From: Amphiduros pacificus
Taxonomy: Eukaryota; Annelida; Polychaeta; Phyllodocida; Hesionidae
Reading direction: 5' to 3'
NCBI GenBank assembly: GCA_949316495.1
Contig: OX439004.1
Location: 54,778,159-54,842,158 of the forward strand
DNA: 64,000 nt
Below, piece after piece: positions 15,001 to 30,000 of this stretch. The notes below the pieces were generated by a model. That model ran no database searches. It had not been told where the DNA came from and saw nothing but the letters and a program-made list of their open reading frames with translations. Position 1 is the stretch's first letter, and each line of letters opens with the position of its first letter. A program made the position numbers and the translations under genes.

Positions 15001-18000
15001 AAGAAAGATTAAATCTTTCATTGGGTTTATTATAAAACTAAAATCCGATTTTATAATTCACAGAGTTGAGAAAAAATGTATTGATGGATTTCAGTTTCTG
15101 GATCAGACCTTGCAGGTGATAGGCTTGTTGTGACACAGTGAGTGGTTATCACTGGATCAGCGATATCTGTAGCAAACCTCAGCTGCATATCTTCCCCGTG
15201 CATATGTATACATACATATGGTACATATATATAGCCTAACCCATGACTATCTGGAAACTTGATCGCCATTCTATGTCTTATATAATCAAGACATTGTGAT
15301 TCATTGTGAATGATGTAACACCTCATCAAATACCATTCACACCTTAGTGTAATATACTTCTAAGTTCACACATAGGCACAACACTTTTTAAATAAAAAAA
15401 TTGTATTCACCATGAAATAATTTGCCCAAGTGTAAGCATAACATCATTATTTTTGTTTGTACATATGGATCAGTTCTGATACCAATTCATACAGATCCAA
15501 CTTGCCATTATTAAAGAGTCTATGTCTGTGAATATAATACTTCCCAACTAAAATACAATAATTCAATGCATCAAATAATAATGATGTTTTTCTCATCAGG
15601 TGAACTATCTATGAGACTGCCAATGTCAATACATAACATGCTCAACTGGGTTTCTTATAAAGATGTGTTTGTTACATCTAGGGAGTACATTATAAAACTA
15701 GCACATTTAACTTTAAACATATGACAACTTTAGTACCATGATCTTTGGCTCAGTTTGATCAATATGTACCTGACTTAAACATCCTAATCCAAAAGAATGT
15801 TCATACCTGGGCCTAAACTCCTGTAATATTGCATAATGTGTCACAGATGAGTGAGACTAGAACTAAGTATATTACCATAATCCAATGACCTTATCCCTAA
15901 CAAATATTAAATATATGTTAAACTTTATCTAGTTGTATGACCAGACTCAAGGATATTTTCCCCTGCATGATGGTTGGGCCTCATAATATGTGTTATGTTA
16001 TCAGAGCCAGGAGAGGATTAATCCCAGCATTAATCACTGGGTCACCAGTAACTGGGCCGTGTCACCAGTAACTGGGCCGTGTCACCAGTACCTGGGCTGT
16101 GTCACCAGTAACTGGGCCATGTCACCAGTAACTGGGCCGTGTCACCAGTAACTGGGCCGTGTCACCAGTAACTGGGCCGTGTCACCAGTAACTGGGCCGT
16201 GTCACCAGTCACTGGGCTGTGTCACCAGTCACTGGGCTGTGTCACCAGTCACTGGGCTGTGTCACCAGCCACTGGGCTGTGTCTGAACACACAGGGTGCA
16301 GCTCATATATGTAGGACAGGTGATAAAACCTGAGTAAAGATTGCCAGATTACCACCTGGAAGTAACCACAACACCCATCATATTCCCATCTCATGCCTCG
16401 CCAGCCACAAACAATAGCCAAATGAGCCTGGTCTTAGTAGCAAAGTGAGTGGTGTGAGTGGCTGGGCTGGGGAGATTATGATGATCTCAGTGGAGGTGTG
16501 TAGAGAGCTGGTCATTGCTGGCAAAGTGCCATCATCATCCCTGAGATCCTAACCCTGGATCAATGCGGCCTCACAATAATAACTAAGTCAATCTATTCCT
16601 GGCCACAAAGTCTAAAGAATTACACCTATATATGGTTGAACACCTCTATCAACTTGCCAAAATATAAGGTGCCCTGCTAAGGATAGACAGGCCTATTTCT
16701 ATATCAAAGCCTTTTATTGGCAAAATACAAAGAGTGAGGCAACCATGCCAGTCATGTGAGACTGTCCAGCTTGGCATGTTGTTATTATTATGGGCTGTGT
16801 CTTGTTATCCTATGCAGGTCATGTGATATCAACATTGGGGCTGGGAGTACATGGAGCAGATCACACTACAAGCATAGCTCAAGCTTCAAACAAGCCACAA
16901 GAACATCATCACCTCGTCCTTGTAAGTACAATTAGCGATATTTCTAGATTATAGCAACACAAAGCCATTTCATTAACTGTTATTTGATAATGATCATGAC
17001 CGATGTATTTTATGCCAGCTTTTAATATGACTTATTATTTGACACAACAATGCAAATAGGATGACTGAAATATGTCAGAAATATACATGCCATGATGTCA
17101 ATTATCTTAGTATTGTTGTTTTCACTACTTTAAAGTCAGGATTTTCACTATTCTTGTTTGATTTGTTCAGGATAAATGAGATATGAGATAGATTCATCAC
17201 AAATTTTGCACAAGTCATGTGCCTGTTTAAACCTGATGTGAAGTAATGGCACATAAACCTCCATGGATAAACACAGAGAAGTTCAGTGACCAAATGTTTC
17301 CATGCAATGCTGTCTTAATGATTGACATAACATATCACCTTACCTTAGAGTAATATTACTCTAAGCAGAGACCTTGCTCCACATTGAGGCAGCATAAACG
17401 CATTCTTAATGCCTCTCTTATCAACGTTTCTTTTTTCACTAACACTGCTCTGCAAATATTCTTAACTTATTTTGTTGCCCCAACTTTTTTTTGCATTGTG
17501 AACGCTTGGCAAGTGATTAAACTTATTGTAGGCCTTTTCTTTGATCTATTTGACAAGACAACCTTGTACTGTGCTGTAGTTTCACAGCTAGATCGATTAA
17601 AGGACAAGTTTATGGGTGTCAATTGGATCACTGTAGCATTGTGTGAAACAAACTAAAATCCAAAAAAATAAAAGTGCACTGTGATGACATTTGGCCTGGT
17701 TTGATTTATTGATATGAAGTTATGTGGGCCTGTTTATAGTTCTGAACCATCCCAGTGTGCCAGGTAGATAAGTAGCAGATAATGAACGAGGACTTGGGAC
17801 AGAGACTATAATACAGCAACAGGACTGCTCTCCACCCTATAAACTGTGTACGCAATCAATGGCAATGACCTAGCCTACATGCAGCCACTATTAACACATG
17901 GCACTCATACAAAACTCAAATTGATTTGGTTACAACACTTTGGCCACACATGGTGAAGCTGTGCAAATTGTTATCGCATAAACCAGGCATTATTAAATGA

Positions 18001-21000
18001 TTTTCAGTTCAAGACTGTTTCTTTATATCCAATACTTATTGATATTACAAATACATTGATATTATTCTGAACATTGGCAATGTATATAATCTATATAACT
18101 ATAGTAATAATTCAAAACAAAAAAGGTTTCTTTTCCAACAAATAAGTTGGAAATTGATATGATGTATTTGTGTTACATTTAATCCATGATTGAGATTGTA
18201 CTACCGAGGATAATCTCTTGACGAGACTTTATGGATATAACCTCTGAGATTTAATCGTTGATGGTAGCTGTGTATATGACTGCTATCTTTGTTGCAGGTC
18301 AGAGATCACAATAGGCCCCGGCCTGGCCTGTGCTATATAAACTTGGCATTCAACCGGACCTAAGTTGGCAACACCACTGATCAGCTTTATCTCCGCCAAT
18401 AAAGGCCAGGTATTATTGGTTACCTGCACACTCCACTTGGCGGACCACCTCAAGATGAGTGCCACTGTCAACCGCAGTGGCTCCCCCGTGTGGTCGTGTT
18501 TGGTATGTAACCACTCGCTGCAGGATCTCTATGTCCTGCCGTGTTATCACAGATTTTGTGAGAGCTGTCTCCACCACTGGATCGGTATCTATGTCACCAA
18601 ATATGGAGGCCAGGCACGCCAATACCCGTGTCAGCTCTGCTGGCGCCACTTCCACGCACCACCAGAGGGCATTGCATCATTCAAACAGAACTACTATGTG
18701 ACACAGCTGCAGAGCCAAATGGAGAATCTTGCCATGGACTCCAAGGTGCTGGCACTCTGTGAGCAGATGACAGACAATTCTCTGCCACCAGAGGGGAGCA
18801 CAACATCCACTGATATGGACAGTAGCACAGGTGATGGGGTGATTGTAAACATGGACTCGAACACTAACGTGATACCATGTGACTACCGCTCCCACGCCCC
18901 CTACCCTAACAGGGCGGCACACAGCTGTATCATGTATGGTGGGGCCGGCCACCCTCACTTCTTCTAGCAAAATACTTACATTATTTGGAAACAGAACTTT
19001 GAGAAATGAATCAAATATATCTGTATATTAAAATGGCTGGATTATCTGTGTCTTCCACTAGGGGGCACTGGTCAAGGTTGATGCTTATCAATGTGCCAGT
19101 GACTTTCTGGGATTTGAACCATGACAATAGGGCTTCCATGATCACAAAGTGACTCTATCTATATATAGCACTAATAATACCAAGCAACTGCAGCTCAACT
19201 GTTTGATTCCCTCCGCTTGATGATAGCATCTTCAACATATATGTAAATATGCACATAATGCTTACGAGACATTAAATGATATGAAAAACCAAAGTTTTGA
19301 CAGTTTATGTAAGAGAGAGCAATTGTGACAAATTTAAGAAATGCTATGTACATATTGATGGTATCCTGTTAATCATGACACTGTGAATGATATCTCAGTC
19401 AATACTGTGTAGGTCAGGCAAGGACAATTTAATATCACATTTCTCATTGCTGAGGGACTCACTGATGCAGAAGAAATATATTCATCTGCTTTGGGCCAAA
19501 AATAAGACTGTTGGCATACATTTAGGTATGAACTGCTCACAAAAATACAACATTATGTCAAGCCAAATTTTTGTTTGGCTGCAATTCTAAACAGGACATT
19601 TTTTCATTTTGGCCTGATGAGAAAGTTGCCTTTATTAATATTCCATGTCAACATATGAACATTGGTGCTGGGTTTTATATGACATTTTGTGAAGATTGTG
19701 ACATTAGAATTAACAAATTTCTTTTGATTTAATAACGCAGATTCAAGTGATGTTTATTTTACCAGTGGCAATTTTGACACATCTTGGTACATCTATTTTT
19801 GTTTTCTATTAGCCATTGTTGTTCTGATCACACCAATAGTGTATAATACACCATCTTGGTACATGATGTGACATTTTTCCTGGCATTTGACAAGCAAGTT
19901 CCAGTATTACCATTTAAACAGCAACTGCTACAAACCAGAATGGGTGGCAACTATAATCTGTATATTTGCCATGTAAATAAAGATTTATAAATGATTTCCT
20001 GTAAAAATTATTATTGCAGTATATTTATTTTAATAACAGTACTATGGGCACCATACAGTCATCTGGCAGCCAAGATAATGGTGGGGGAGACAAGGGCGGG
20101 TTTTTTAACCAATCAGAGAGCAGCTAACACATGATTGCAAGAAATATCCATGGTAACAATGGAGGGAGATGGTGATCAACATTGTATTTTAACATTAAAA
20201 AATAAAAAAATAAGTGGAATATGTTTGTTCATTTGAAATTGCACCAGTATAGTTCATACTGGGATGTTATCTTTATCCTAATCATGCCATACCTGTGGTT
20301 AGAATCCCAAATTCAACAGGAATGAGAATGGCTAAAATGTGTTTAGAGTTATCGCTATATTATTTCTATATTTAACCTCATAGCTTTTATGATATACTGT
20401 CCGACATTATGAATTTCATGATAAATTATCTATCTAAACTGTTATTTAAGAAACGCCAGGTAGCATGATTTAAGCTTTGCATTTATATCCAGAATGCAAC
20501 CTACTCTGACACGGCAACCTACTCTGACATGGCAACCTACTCTGACATGGCAACCTACTCTGACTTGGCAACCTACTCTGACATGGCAACCTTCTGACAT
20601 GGCAACCTACTGTAACTCTGACTTGGCAACCTACTCTGACATGGCAACCTTCTGACATAGCAACCTACTCTGACATGGCAACCTACTCTGACTTGGCAAC
20701 CTACTCTGACATGGCAACCTTCTGACATGGCAACCTACTCTGCTCTGACATGGCGACCTACTCTGACATGGCAACCTACTCTGACTTGGCAACCTACTCT
20801 GACTTGGCAACCTACTCTGACTTGGCAACCTACTCTGACATGGCAACCTTCTGACATGGCAACCTTCTCTGCTCTGACATGGCGACCTACTCTGACATGG
20901 CGACCTACTCTGACTTGGGAACCTACTCTGACATGGCAACCTTCTGACATGGCAACCTACTCTGACACGGCAACCTACTCTGACATGGCAACCTACTCTG

Positions 21001-24000
21001 ACTTTCGTGTCTTTTAACTTTTTCGATTGATATGTCCCCACGAGTGCCTGTTACTATATTTGAACAAAGCCCTAATTCATAGCCCCCTCATGAAAGCACA
21101 CTCCTTTCTTGGCATCATATTTATGTGGAGTGTTATCATAGAGGCAGTAAAGGGTAAAATGATATCATCAGAGAGTGGCAATATGCTTATGACATCATGA
21201 AAGGTATTTTCTTTTGAATAGTGCCAGAATAATGCCAAACGGTGCTATCCTACTTTGTTTACTCGTCAAGTGCAGCTTATGGCCGAGACAGATCTCTGCC
21301 TTAAGAGTGCAATGTCTATATGTTTTATTACAACATATCTTATTACTCTAAGTTAAACTTCAATATGTCATGATGTTCAAAGGTAGATATGCTCTTTACA
21401 AACACATTTACATGTTTAATGCTTAATACCTTTAATGGCCAGCTATACAAGCTCACAATGAATCATTTTGAAAATATCAACAAGTAGATGCCAATCATTA
21501 AAGAGAAGAATAGCATTGGATAATATAAAATTGCATGCATCAAAACTAACCATTTCAACATTTCCTAAATATTTCTTTCTCATTTTGATATGAAGCATAC
21601 ATGTACTGCAAACCTGTGGACTAAATCTGCTATTTATAGGCCCATACCATCATCTACGAGATACCCTGCATAACGATGAATGTGCCCAGTATGGCCCGCT
21701 ATGAGGGGAGGGGTAGGATCAGCCCCCGGGGATCAACCCCCGGGGATCTGCCTAGGAGTTTATATCTCCCTTGGGACAATTACACTAATGTGCTGAACCC
21801 ATCATACTCTGTATCATGATAATATATCTTGAATGAAACAATAAACATTTCTTGTCTAAATAGATTGTCCCCTTTTCATATCGTTGATACTTTTCTGCTC
21901 TTTAAAAATGTGAAAATTATTTTAAATCAAACAATGTAAAAATTGCTATATCATTATCCTAAATCATGTCAAAGTGAAATACTCAAATTTTAAATGCAGC
22001 ACATCCAAAAGGTTGGAGAATTTTTTAAGAAGGCACATTTAAATAGATGGGGTAACGGGATGCTGAGGATGTATTTTTCTTGGCCCTAGCATTTAAACTG
22101 CTCTGGTGGGGGACCACAGATAACAACAAGCCCCGATTACAGCTGCTGAGCTGGAGCAGTCCATTGTAGCTGGTGGGGACCACAGATACCAATAAGCCCT
22201 GATTACAGCTGCTGAGCTGGAGCAGTCCATTCTAGCTGGGTCATGGTCTACTTCATCGGCACTAAATGGTCTGGCACAAGTAACCACTTCACCATTACTT
22301 TGAGCTTAAGTATAAGACACTCCCTTCTAACTTTAGCTGATTTTGACCTGACACCTGGTGTGAAATATAGCTTACCTCGTTTATTTCCAGCCGCTTTACT
22401 GCTTTGATTTAAGGTAGATTGTAGTTCAGTTTTCTCTGCGACCAGTATACCAATTGTTTGTATGTGCACCTACAAAAATGACATTTCTTATCAAGGTATC
22501 AAAACTAATTTTGACATTAGTATAAATGCAGAGGTCAAAATGTCCATGGAAAGGTAAACATGCAATTTGTCCATGAATTGACATGAATCAGGCATGTGTA
22601 AAGTTTGATGGGAGTGTAAAGTTTGATGGGAGTGTGCCTGAATCTGAATCTGAATCTAAAGGCAAGAGGTCATGAAAAGGTCAACATCAAGTTAGGGAGT
22701 CCACAATGATATCTTAGAGCTGGACACTGTTTTAATGTCTCCTGTGATACTTTGCTTGGCGGGGATGGTAATAACACTACTCAGAATTATATTACATAAG
22801 TTAATTACACGTACCTGTAATTGTTCTTTTAAAGCACCTATTTCTCTCTTCAATTTTTCCTCAAAACCTTTTTTCTCTGAATCTAAAGAAGTATTTAATC
22901 TGCTATTTTGTGATTTCTGAAAAATAAAATAAATATTTCCTTGGTGAGTTAAAATTGCAACAATGCCTAACATATAAACACTGTTTTATTCAAGAGATTA
23001 TACCTAATATGGATTCAACAGATTATCAACAGATTATCACACCCTACTTACCAATTCTTGGAGTTGTTTGTTAAGTTGATCATTCACTTGGCTGTGTTGC
23101 TCAAGTAATGAAGCTAGCTCACGATTTCTTGCCTGCAATATAAATATGCAATTGCATTCTAAGAAACTATCAAAATAAATGATGTTGGTCAATATGTCAT
23201 ACCAGTCAAGTTTACTGATAGATTTTTCAATTTTAAAATGTCAATCTTCCCCAACTTCCATTTCCACCGACCCTTTCCATATTTAATATCAATTTGCAAT
23301 GAATTTCCAGATATTGAATGCAAATCTTACCTCTAGATCAGATATACTTGTATTTTCTAAAGCATCTTCTTCATTATTAACATAAGCATTTGACTGCAAA
23401 ATAAATAGATAATTTCCTTAAAATACAGGGACACATTATCAGGTTGACAGTATTATATCTATGTTTAGCCTAACGCTCCAGGTCCCTAATGCACCAATAT
23501 TACTTTTTCATTGATAATTATATAATTTGAAATTGAAATCTTTTTTCCATTAAACTTTGGGAAAATAGAAACCATTCATTGAGTAACCTGCAAACCAATC
23601 ATGCTACAGATCTCGCTTGCTCTGAGCTGATCTCGCAGTCATAATCCCTAATTGCTACACTTGGGGAAATGAAACCTAGTGCTTACTTTGTGAATTTGTC
23701 TATAATCATCTTTTTATTATTCTTTTTCAATATCTATCAGATCATCACCATTTCACACATATTTGCTTTGCATGATCTAACGGTCAGTAAACAAACTGAT
23801 TATTAGTTGTAACTTAACCCAAATATGTTTTTGTTTGATCTTAATTAAATCAATTAAATATTCTGTCAATTTCCTCAGGCATTCTGAATAATCAGACATA
23901 AAAGTATACTTTCTGGTGAACGTATGGATGGACTTGCAGGTTAATACATTATGTTTGTTAGATAAGAGGTATGAAGTATTCTGGGCTCCAAAATGGAGAA

Positions 24001-27000
24001 ATTGAGAAAACTTGATATTTCCTCTCATCCTTGATTTAAGTGACTGTGTACAGATACTGTATAGAATATAAAATATCCCTTGATACCAAAATATCATCTG
24101 GAAGATCCCCACCCCCTCTAGCAGGTGGGGTTCTCAATGAACGGTTGAAGATCCCCACCCCCTCTAGCAGGTGGGGTTCTCAATGACCAGTTAATAACTG
24201 AGCTGTTATTCACTCACTTTGGACACTAAGCCATTGAGCTGCCTGGACAGCTGATGTAGTCTCTCAGTTGAACCTGTGGTCACACTACAAACATAAACCA
24301 ATAGAAAATTAAAACATCACATTATTGACTTTATTCAACCTTTTAAAAATAAAGTTCAAAGATTGATTTAACACTAACTTTGGATAATAATCTTGGTAAC
24401 AAATTATTCAGGAAATTAATGTGAGTGACAAGAGTAAAGCAGCTATATCTGGAGAAGGTAGGAGACAGGAGACAGTACCTTTGACTTGGAGATGCTGAGT
24501 TGCCTACAGGAGTGCTGTATACAGATGCATCAACATAAGAATTTGCAGATTTGCTGTAAAGAAATCAAATACAATTATTTAATGTTCAAATTCTTTCCAT
24601 TTTTATGTTTTTGTCAGACTTATTATTCATTTTTAGTGAATAGGATCAGTCCCAATAAAGATATAAATCTTAATATTTTGTTTTAAAAGAACTATTTAAG
24701 ACATACAAGCACTACAAGGTTACAGCCATTCCCTGTCTACCATTTATGGGTGCATACTACGTAGATGTGAGGTGGGGATTACCTTTGACTTGGCGAGGCT
24801 GTGTGCGTGGTATGCCGGGGGCTAGCATTAGGCATGGAACTGGAAGCAATAGAAGGAGGCGCAGCCGGAGCAGACGCTGACCCAGATACCTGTCATAAAT
24901 ATCATACGTCATGAGCACTATCAGGCAAAGCTACATATACAGCCCAATATCATCCTCACGTATCAGCTATTATTACTTCATTTAAATCCTTCTTTCTTCT
25001 GGAAGCAATTTTATTCAGCTAATGGCAGGGAAATGTGTTCTCTGTGATGGTTCTCGAGAATGATTATAAATCAGAGATAATAAAGGCACCAGATTCTTTA
25101 TTAAGAAAAAGTATCCATTAATTTGTTGAGCTCTAGTGAAGACTTACCTTGGCCGGTTGTGTACCATTCAGTTTGGGACCATTTTCCTGATGTTTGGTGC
25201 CATTTTTATTTCTCTTCTCTGGAGCTGGGGAGCTTGTTTTTTTCTGTTGAAACTGTTTCAGCTGTTGATAAAAATGGTTAAAAACATGATATCTTTTTGA
25301 GGTTCTGCTTTGTTTACATCACATAAAGGCAATCATTGTCAAAAAAGGAACCATCCGTGTCACAAAAAGGGAGTATTTCTGTAAATTCATGTAGCACTCA
25401 TCATGGAATATTAAGCCATGAGTACAGTCTCATGATCATTTAGCCATTTATAAGATTAAAGTATTTTATGTAGATAGACTTGTTCATAGCATTATTCATG
25501 TGATGCCTCCTCCTTAGCCTACACATATCAGTTATTTCTAATCATTACGACCTTTGAGAATCTTGATACTTGAAATGAAGTTTAAGGTGGAATCAAAATG
25601 TTTTTTGGTACACAGGTCAAACTTACACTCATAATGACCTATGCACATCTATAGTCATTTCTAATCATCACAACCTTAATCTGCATTACAGAGGTAGTAT
25701 TCAACTACTGGCTCTGCAGTCATTGCCCTATATTTGATACCATTCTAAATTTGGAATTCCCCAAATGACTGACAGATGGCATTGCTACAATGTCACTAAT
25801 AACCCAGACCTTAGTTGCAATTGCACAAAACATTGCAAGTTATATTACAAAATCTTAAAATTCCAAAAATCTCATTTCTTAACTATTGCTACAATCAAAA
25901 TTAATGTTTTCAAATGTTGTTATATTTCCACTAAAGTTACTTAAATCACACATGGTCATGTGGACCCACGCTCATACTTTCCTAACCTTCAAAATTCTCA
26001 TTCTCATTTAGTCATAGATTTGCATGTATATTATCACTAAGCACAAATAAGATGATTAGAGAGTTGTACAGTTCAGATTCAGATTTTCTTAAAACAGTTA
26101 CTGTATTTAGTTTTCAAATGGAACAAGACGGCAAACAGCAACCAACCTGTGGGAGGCTGTGTAGAGTTTTATAAGAGACATTTGTCCTGTTTTGCACTTA
26201 ACAGATTTGTAATTTTGGCAAAGACTTATGACATTTATCTGGTCTTTTTGTCAAAGATCACTCAAAGATCGGAAAATATTAATGACTGTAAATTACAGCT
26301 AAAGCAGGTTGTCACAGTTGCTGGTTTTGACATGCATCATATCATATGTGAGCATACATGTGTCACTTAGACAATCTCTGTGTGGGTGGCAGTGGTTTTA
26401 AAAATTATGAGTTTTTTCTGTCATCTTGAATAAATTAATCAAAACCATAAACTATTTGACGTTGCAGCTGTCTGTGAAAATGGAGATGGAAGCTCCACAC
26501 TATTTGCCCCAGAGCACATTTTTCCACGATGGGAGGGGCAACATACGGTCAAACAAACTAACTTTTCAATGTTTTGAGTAATCAACATTACACATAAACG
26601 TTGCACATGACTTTCTTGTCAAGAATTATTTGACCATACTCTACCATATAAGAGACAATGTCATATTCCTTCTAACAGATCACTTCTTGGTGAATAAAAT
26701 ACAGATTTACTTGATATATATACCTTTTTCTTAGCGGCTAAAATCTTTTTGTTTGTTTGTTTCAGTCTTATCCAGGTACCACCTGGCAGCTATGCAAGCA
26801 CAGCTCGACCTTTCCACCCTTCCCACTGTCACCACAAGAATTTTGCCCCCTACATTCCACTTAAAATATTGGCCAGAGAATAACCAGAACAATCAACCCT
26901 CTAGGCTTCCTCTATCTACTATTTGTCTAGCTACCTGACCTTAAACCCCTGGCGCATCCCGTGCATACAGGGGGGAAGCACACCCCGACATTCCCTAACC

Positions 27001-30000
27001 AGGCATATAGCCTTCCCCCCAGTGAAGCTAAACCCCGGGATGTATAGAATTTAGTATTACCACTACTTTACACAGGCGACATAAGCATTATTAAGTTGTT
27101 GAATGATGTGACCATGTGAAAATACATAATTTTCCCAAGGGTTCCTGATGATCCAGAAAGAGGCGTTTCTTTCCACTTTCCCATCCGCCCAAAGGATCCT
27201 CGGTGTAAACAATGATGCGATCCAATGCTAGTCTAATTATACTCTGATCCGATAGATTACGGCTCATCCCCTAGGGTCATACTCTCCCAGTCATTCTCCT
27301 GCTCTTGTCCTTCACGTATTTGTATTCCCACTCCTCTTCTAATACATCTCTTGTCCCACATTTTCGTCAGCATCTTTTTAACAATCCTCCATTGAGGTTC
27401 AGCTGTTCCTCCGTACATACCAAGAATCTGGGCTGTCTTTCCCCTCTCATCTGCCTGTCGCCACTGATCATATTCCTCCTTGCTCCATATGGCTCGCAGG
27501 TCTGTTAATGCCTCCTCCCTCTCTTCTTGGTAAGCCGGGCACTCACTTAAGAAATGGGAGTCATCCTCTTCTGGGGCTTCCACACACAACTCACAAAAGG
27601 GTTCTATATCCGGCATCCATCTTGCTGATCTGGCATTCAACCCCAAGTCTCCCGTTCGTGCTTTAAATAAGAGCACAGTACCCTCCCTCCAATCATGATA
27701 CCTTTCATAGCCATACTTTTGTTTGAGACTATATAGCCTGAGGCTGCTCTTCTCCCTCATACCATCCCGCCATTCTGTAACCATTTTCCTCTCAATCCCA
27801 CTCTTCACCTTGTTTTTCCACATGCCCGATGCACTCGTCTCATCCAAGTCTAGTTCATAATACACTGCTAGCTCCTTCATCCTAGTCAACCACTGATGTC
27901 CTGGCTCTGTGCATTGTACCGAGAATGCCAACTTACACCATCTATCCTCTTCCAACCTGGCTAATCGTCCGTAGTATGCAAGTTGAGCCTGTGCTATCTT
28001 ATGTTTTATTGGCCACCATCCCAACTCTCCTCGTAGTGCCTCAATTGCCACCCTGGAGCTAGCTCCCAGGATTCTCCGTGCTATACCATTTTGTATTCTC
28101 TCCAGACTGTCTAACTCTCCTGGCCCCATTCCTACTACTTCCACTCCATATAAGATTGCAGGCATAGCCACCTTTTCCCACATTTCTTTTCCGATAATGG
28201 TCCTGGCTGGAGAGTTTGCTACCATCGCTCCGATTTCCCCAGCCAATTGGTTAGCCTTCTTCAGCATATTACTCTTGTGCTCCACAAAAGTGGCCTTATC
28301 ACCTTGAACCGTTATCCCCAAGTACTTATAGGAATCTACTTCGCTTATTATGACGTCTCTGTTCCCTCCCTCGGGCAGGACCTCCTTACCCAGTTTCCAC
28401 TGGCCGCCGTCCGTGTCCTTCCAATTTAGGATAACCTGGCTCTTCTTATCACTAAATGTCATCCTTTTACTTTCTCCATACTCTGCTACTTTGTCCAAAA
28501 GGAGCTGGAGCTCCTCTTTTGACTCTCCTAGAACTACCATGTCATCCGCAAAGAACATCACTGCAACTCGCTCATCTCCTATTTTTGCTCCCCATCCTGT
28601 TTCCTGTATCCCATCCCCTAGCTCCTTCAGATATAGTGCGAATAGAATGGGGGACATACCGCATCCTTGTTTTAGGCCCTCACTCATGTCTACTTTCCCC
28701 GTTCTGACCTCTCCGAACTTAACTGTAGCTGACAAATCTTGATACATGGCTTGAATGAGTCGCCTCATCTTGCCTCCATATCCCAGTGCTGCCAATGTAT
28801 TCCACAGCTCTTCCCGTGACACACGGTCATATGCCTTTTTTATGTCTAGAAAGGCCATTGCTAGTCTGTTCTTTTTCCTCCTATAGGACTCGATGATGTG
28901 AGTTAACGTGAATGCCGCATCTGTACTCCTCCAGCCTTTGCGGAAACCGTGCTGTATTTTCCCCAACAAATTCCTCATGTCAACATCCTCCTCCAACCTT
29001 TGAGTGAGGATTTTAGTGAAGAGCTTCCCCACATTGCTGTTGACAGTGATGCCTCTGTAATTTGTCAATAGTCCTGGATCTCCTCCCTTCTTCAGCATAG
29101 TTACTGACGCATCTCTCCATGACCTAGGAAAGTACTCTATTTGTCTGACCTTCTCAAAAACTTCCCTGAGCTTCCTTTCTAATACACGTCCTCCCTTCTT
29201 CAAAAATTCGTTCGGTATGTTATCCAATCCCACTGCCTTTCCATCCCGGAGCTTCCCTATAAACCTTCCTATCTCCTCCACTGAGATCTCACTCGCCAAG
29301 TCATCACCTCTTCGGTCTGGTTGTAGCGACCCTTCCGTTCCCCGGTGGTCATCTCGGTAGTGATCCTCATCATACCTTACTGGGATCTGGTCCACTAATC
29401 TAGGTGCGTGTGGGACATTGATTTCCCTCACATAGCGCTCCACTTCCTTCGCAATCCTCCCTCTATCTGTGATCTTCCCTAATGGCGTCTTTATACAAGG
29501 TGTGGTTATATATCTGGGTTTCCGTCCCCTGACAAGCTGCCATAGCCTTTTTATTTGCCCTGGGGTCTTATCTCCTATCCCATCCACCTCTCGCTTGAGA
29601 CGAGTCCACTCATCCGCTTTCTTCGCTTCTTGGGCTTCTTGCTTTTTCGTCTTCAATGTCTCCCACTTCCTCTGCTTATCCTCCTCTGATGAGTGCCCCG
29701 TCATTGCTTCCTTATATGCCTTATTGGCCTGTCTCTGCTCATATACCTTCACCTCCGTTGTCGCCGAATGCCTTTCTGACCCCTGTATCCTTCTTTTCCT
29801 CCTCTTTCCTACTGTGGCTTCGCCTACCCTGTGGAGTATCTCCTCTAGGTCATCCACTATTGCTTCCACCTGTGCATTGCCTTCCTTGTCAGTATGGGCC
29901 ATGTGGACATCCCATTCTTCTAGCTCTACCTCCAGCGTTCTTCGGAAAAACGGCCAATCAGTGTCGTCATCTATCCTCCATCTATCCTCCTGCCCCAGCT

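Larger units (their letters stand above)
13263..18333. other. GOLGA2 intron 9, non-coding stretch
   Basis: AT-rich intronic sequence. I see no exon, RNA gene or element apart from a two-copy 42-bp duplication at 14863-14942, the 20-bp array at 16032-16284 and short simple repeats such as (CT)n near 14073. Frames here of 60-90 codons have no recognisable product. Confidence 0.6.

Noticed and set aside
17384-17656. 90-codon hydrophobic frame in GOLGA2 intron 9
   Set aside because: No family recognised, no splice or promoter context, composition as in the flanking intron.
20470-21041. Open frames on both strands across the 20-bp array
   Set aside because: Repeat-derived, low-complexity peptides (LTWQPT, RVGCHV); no gene.
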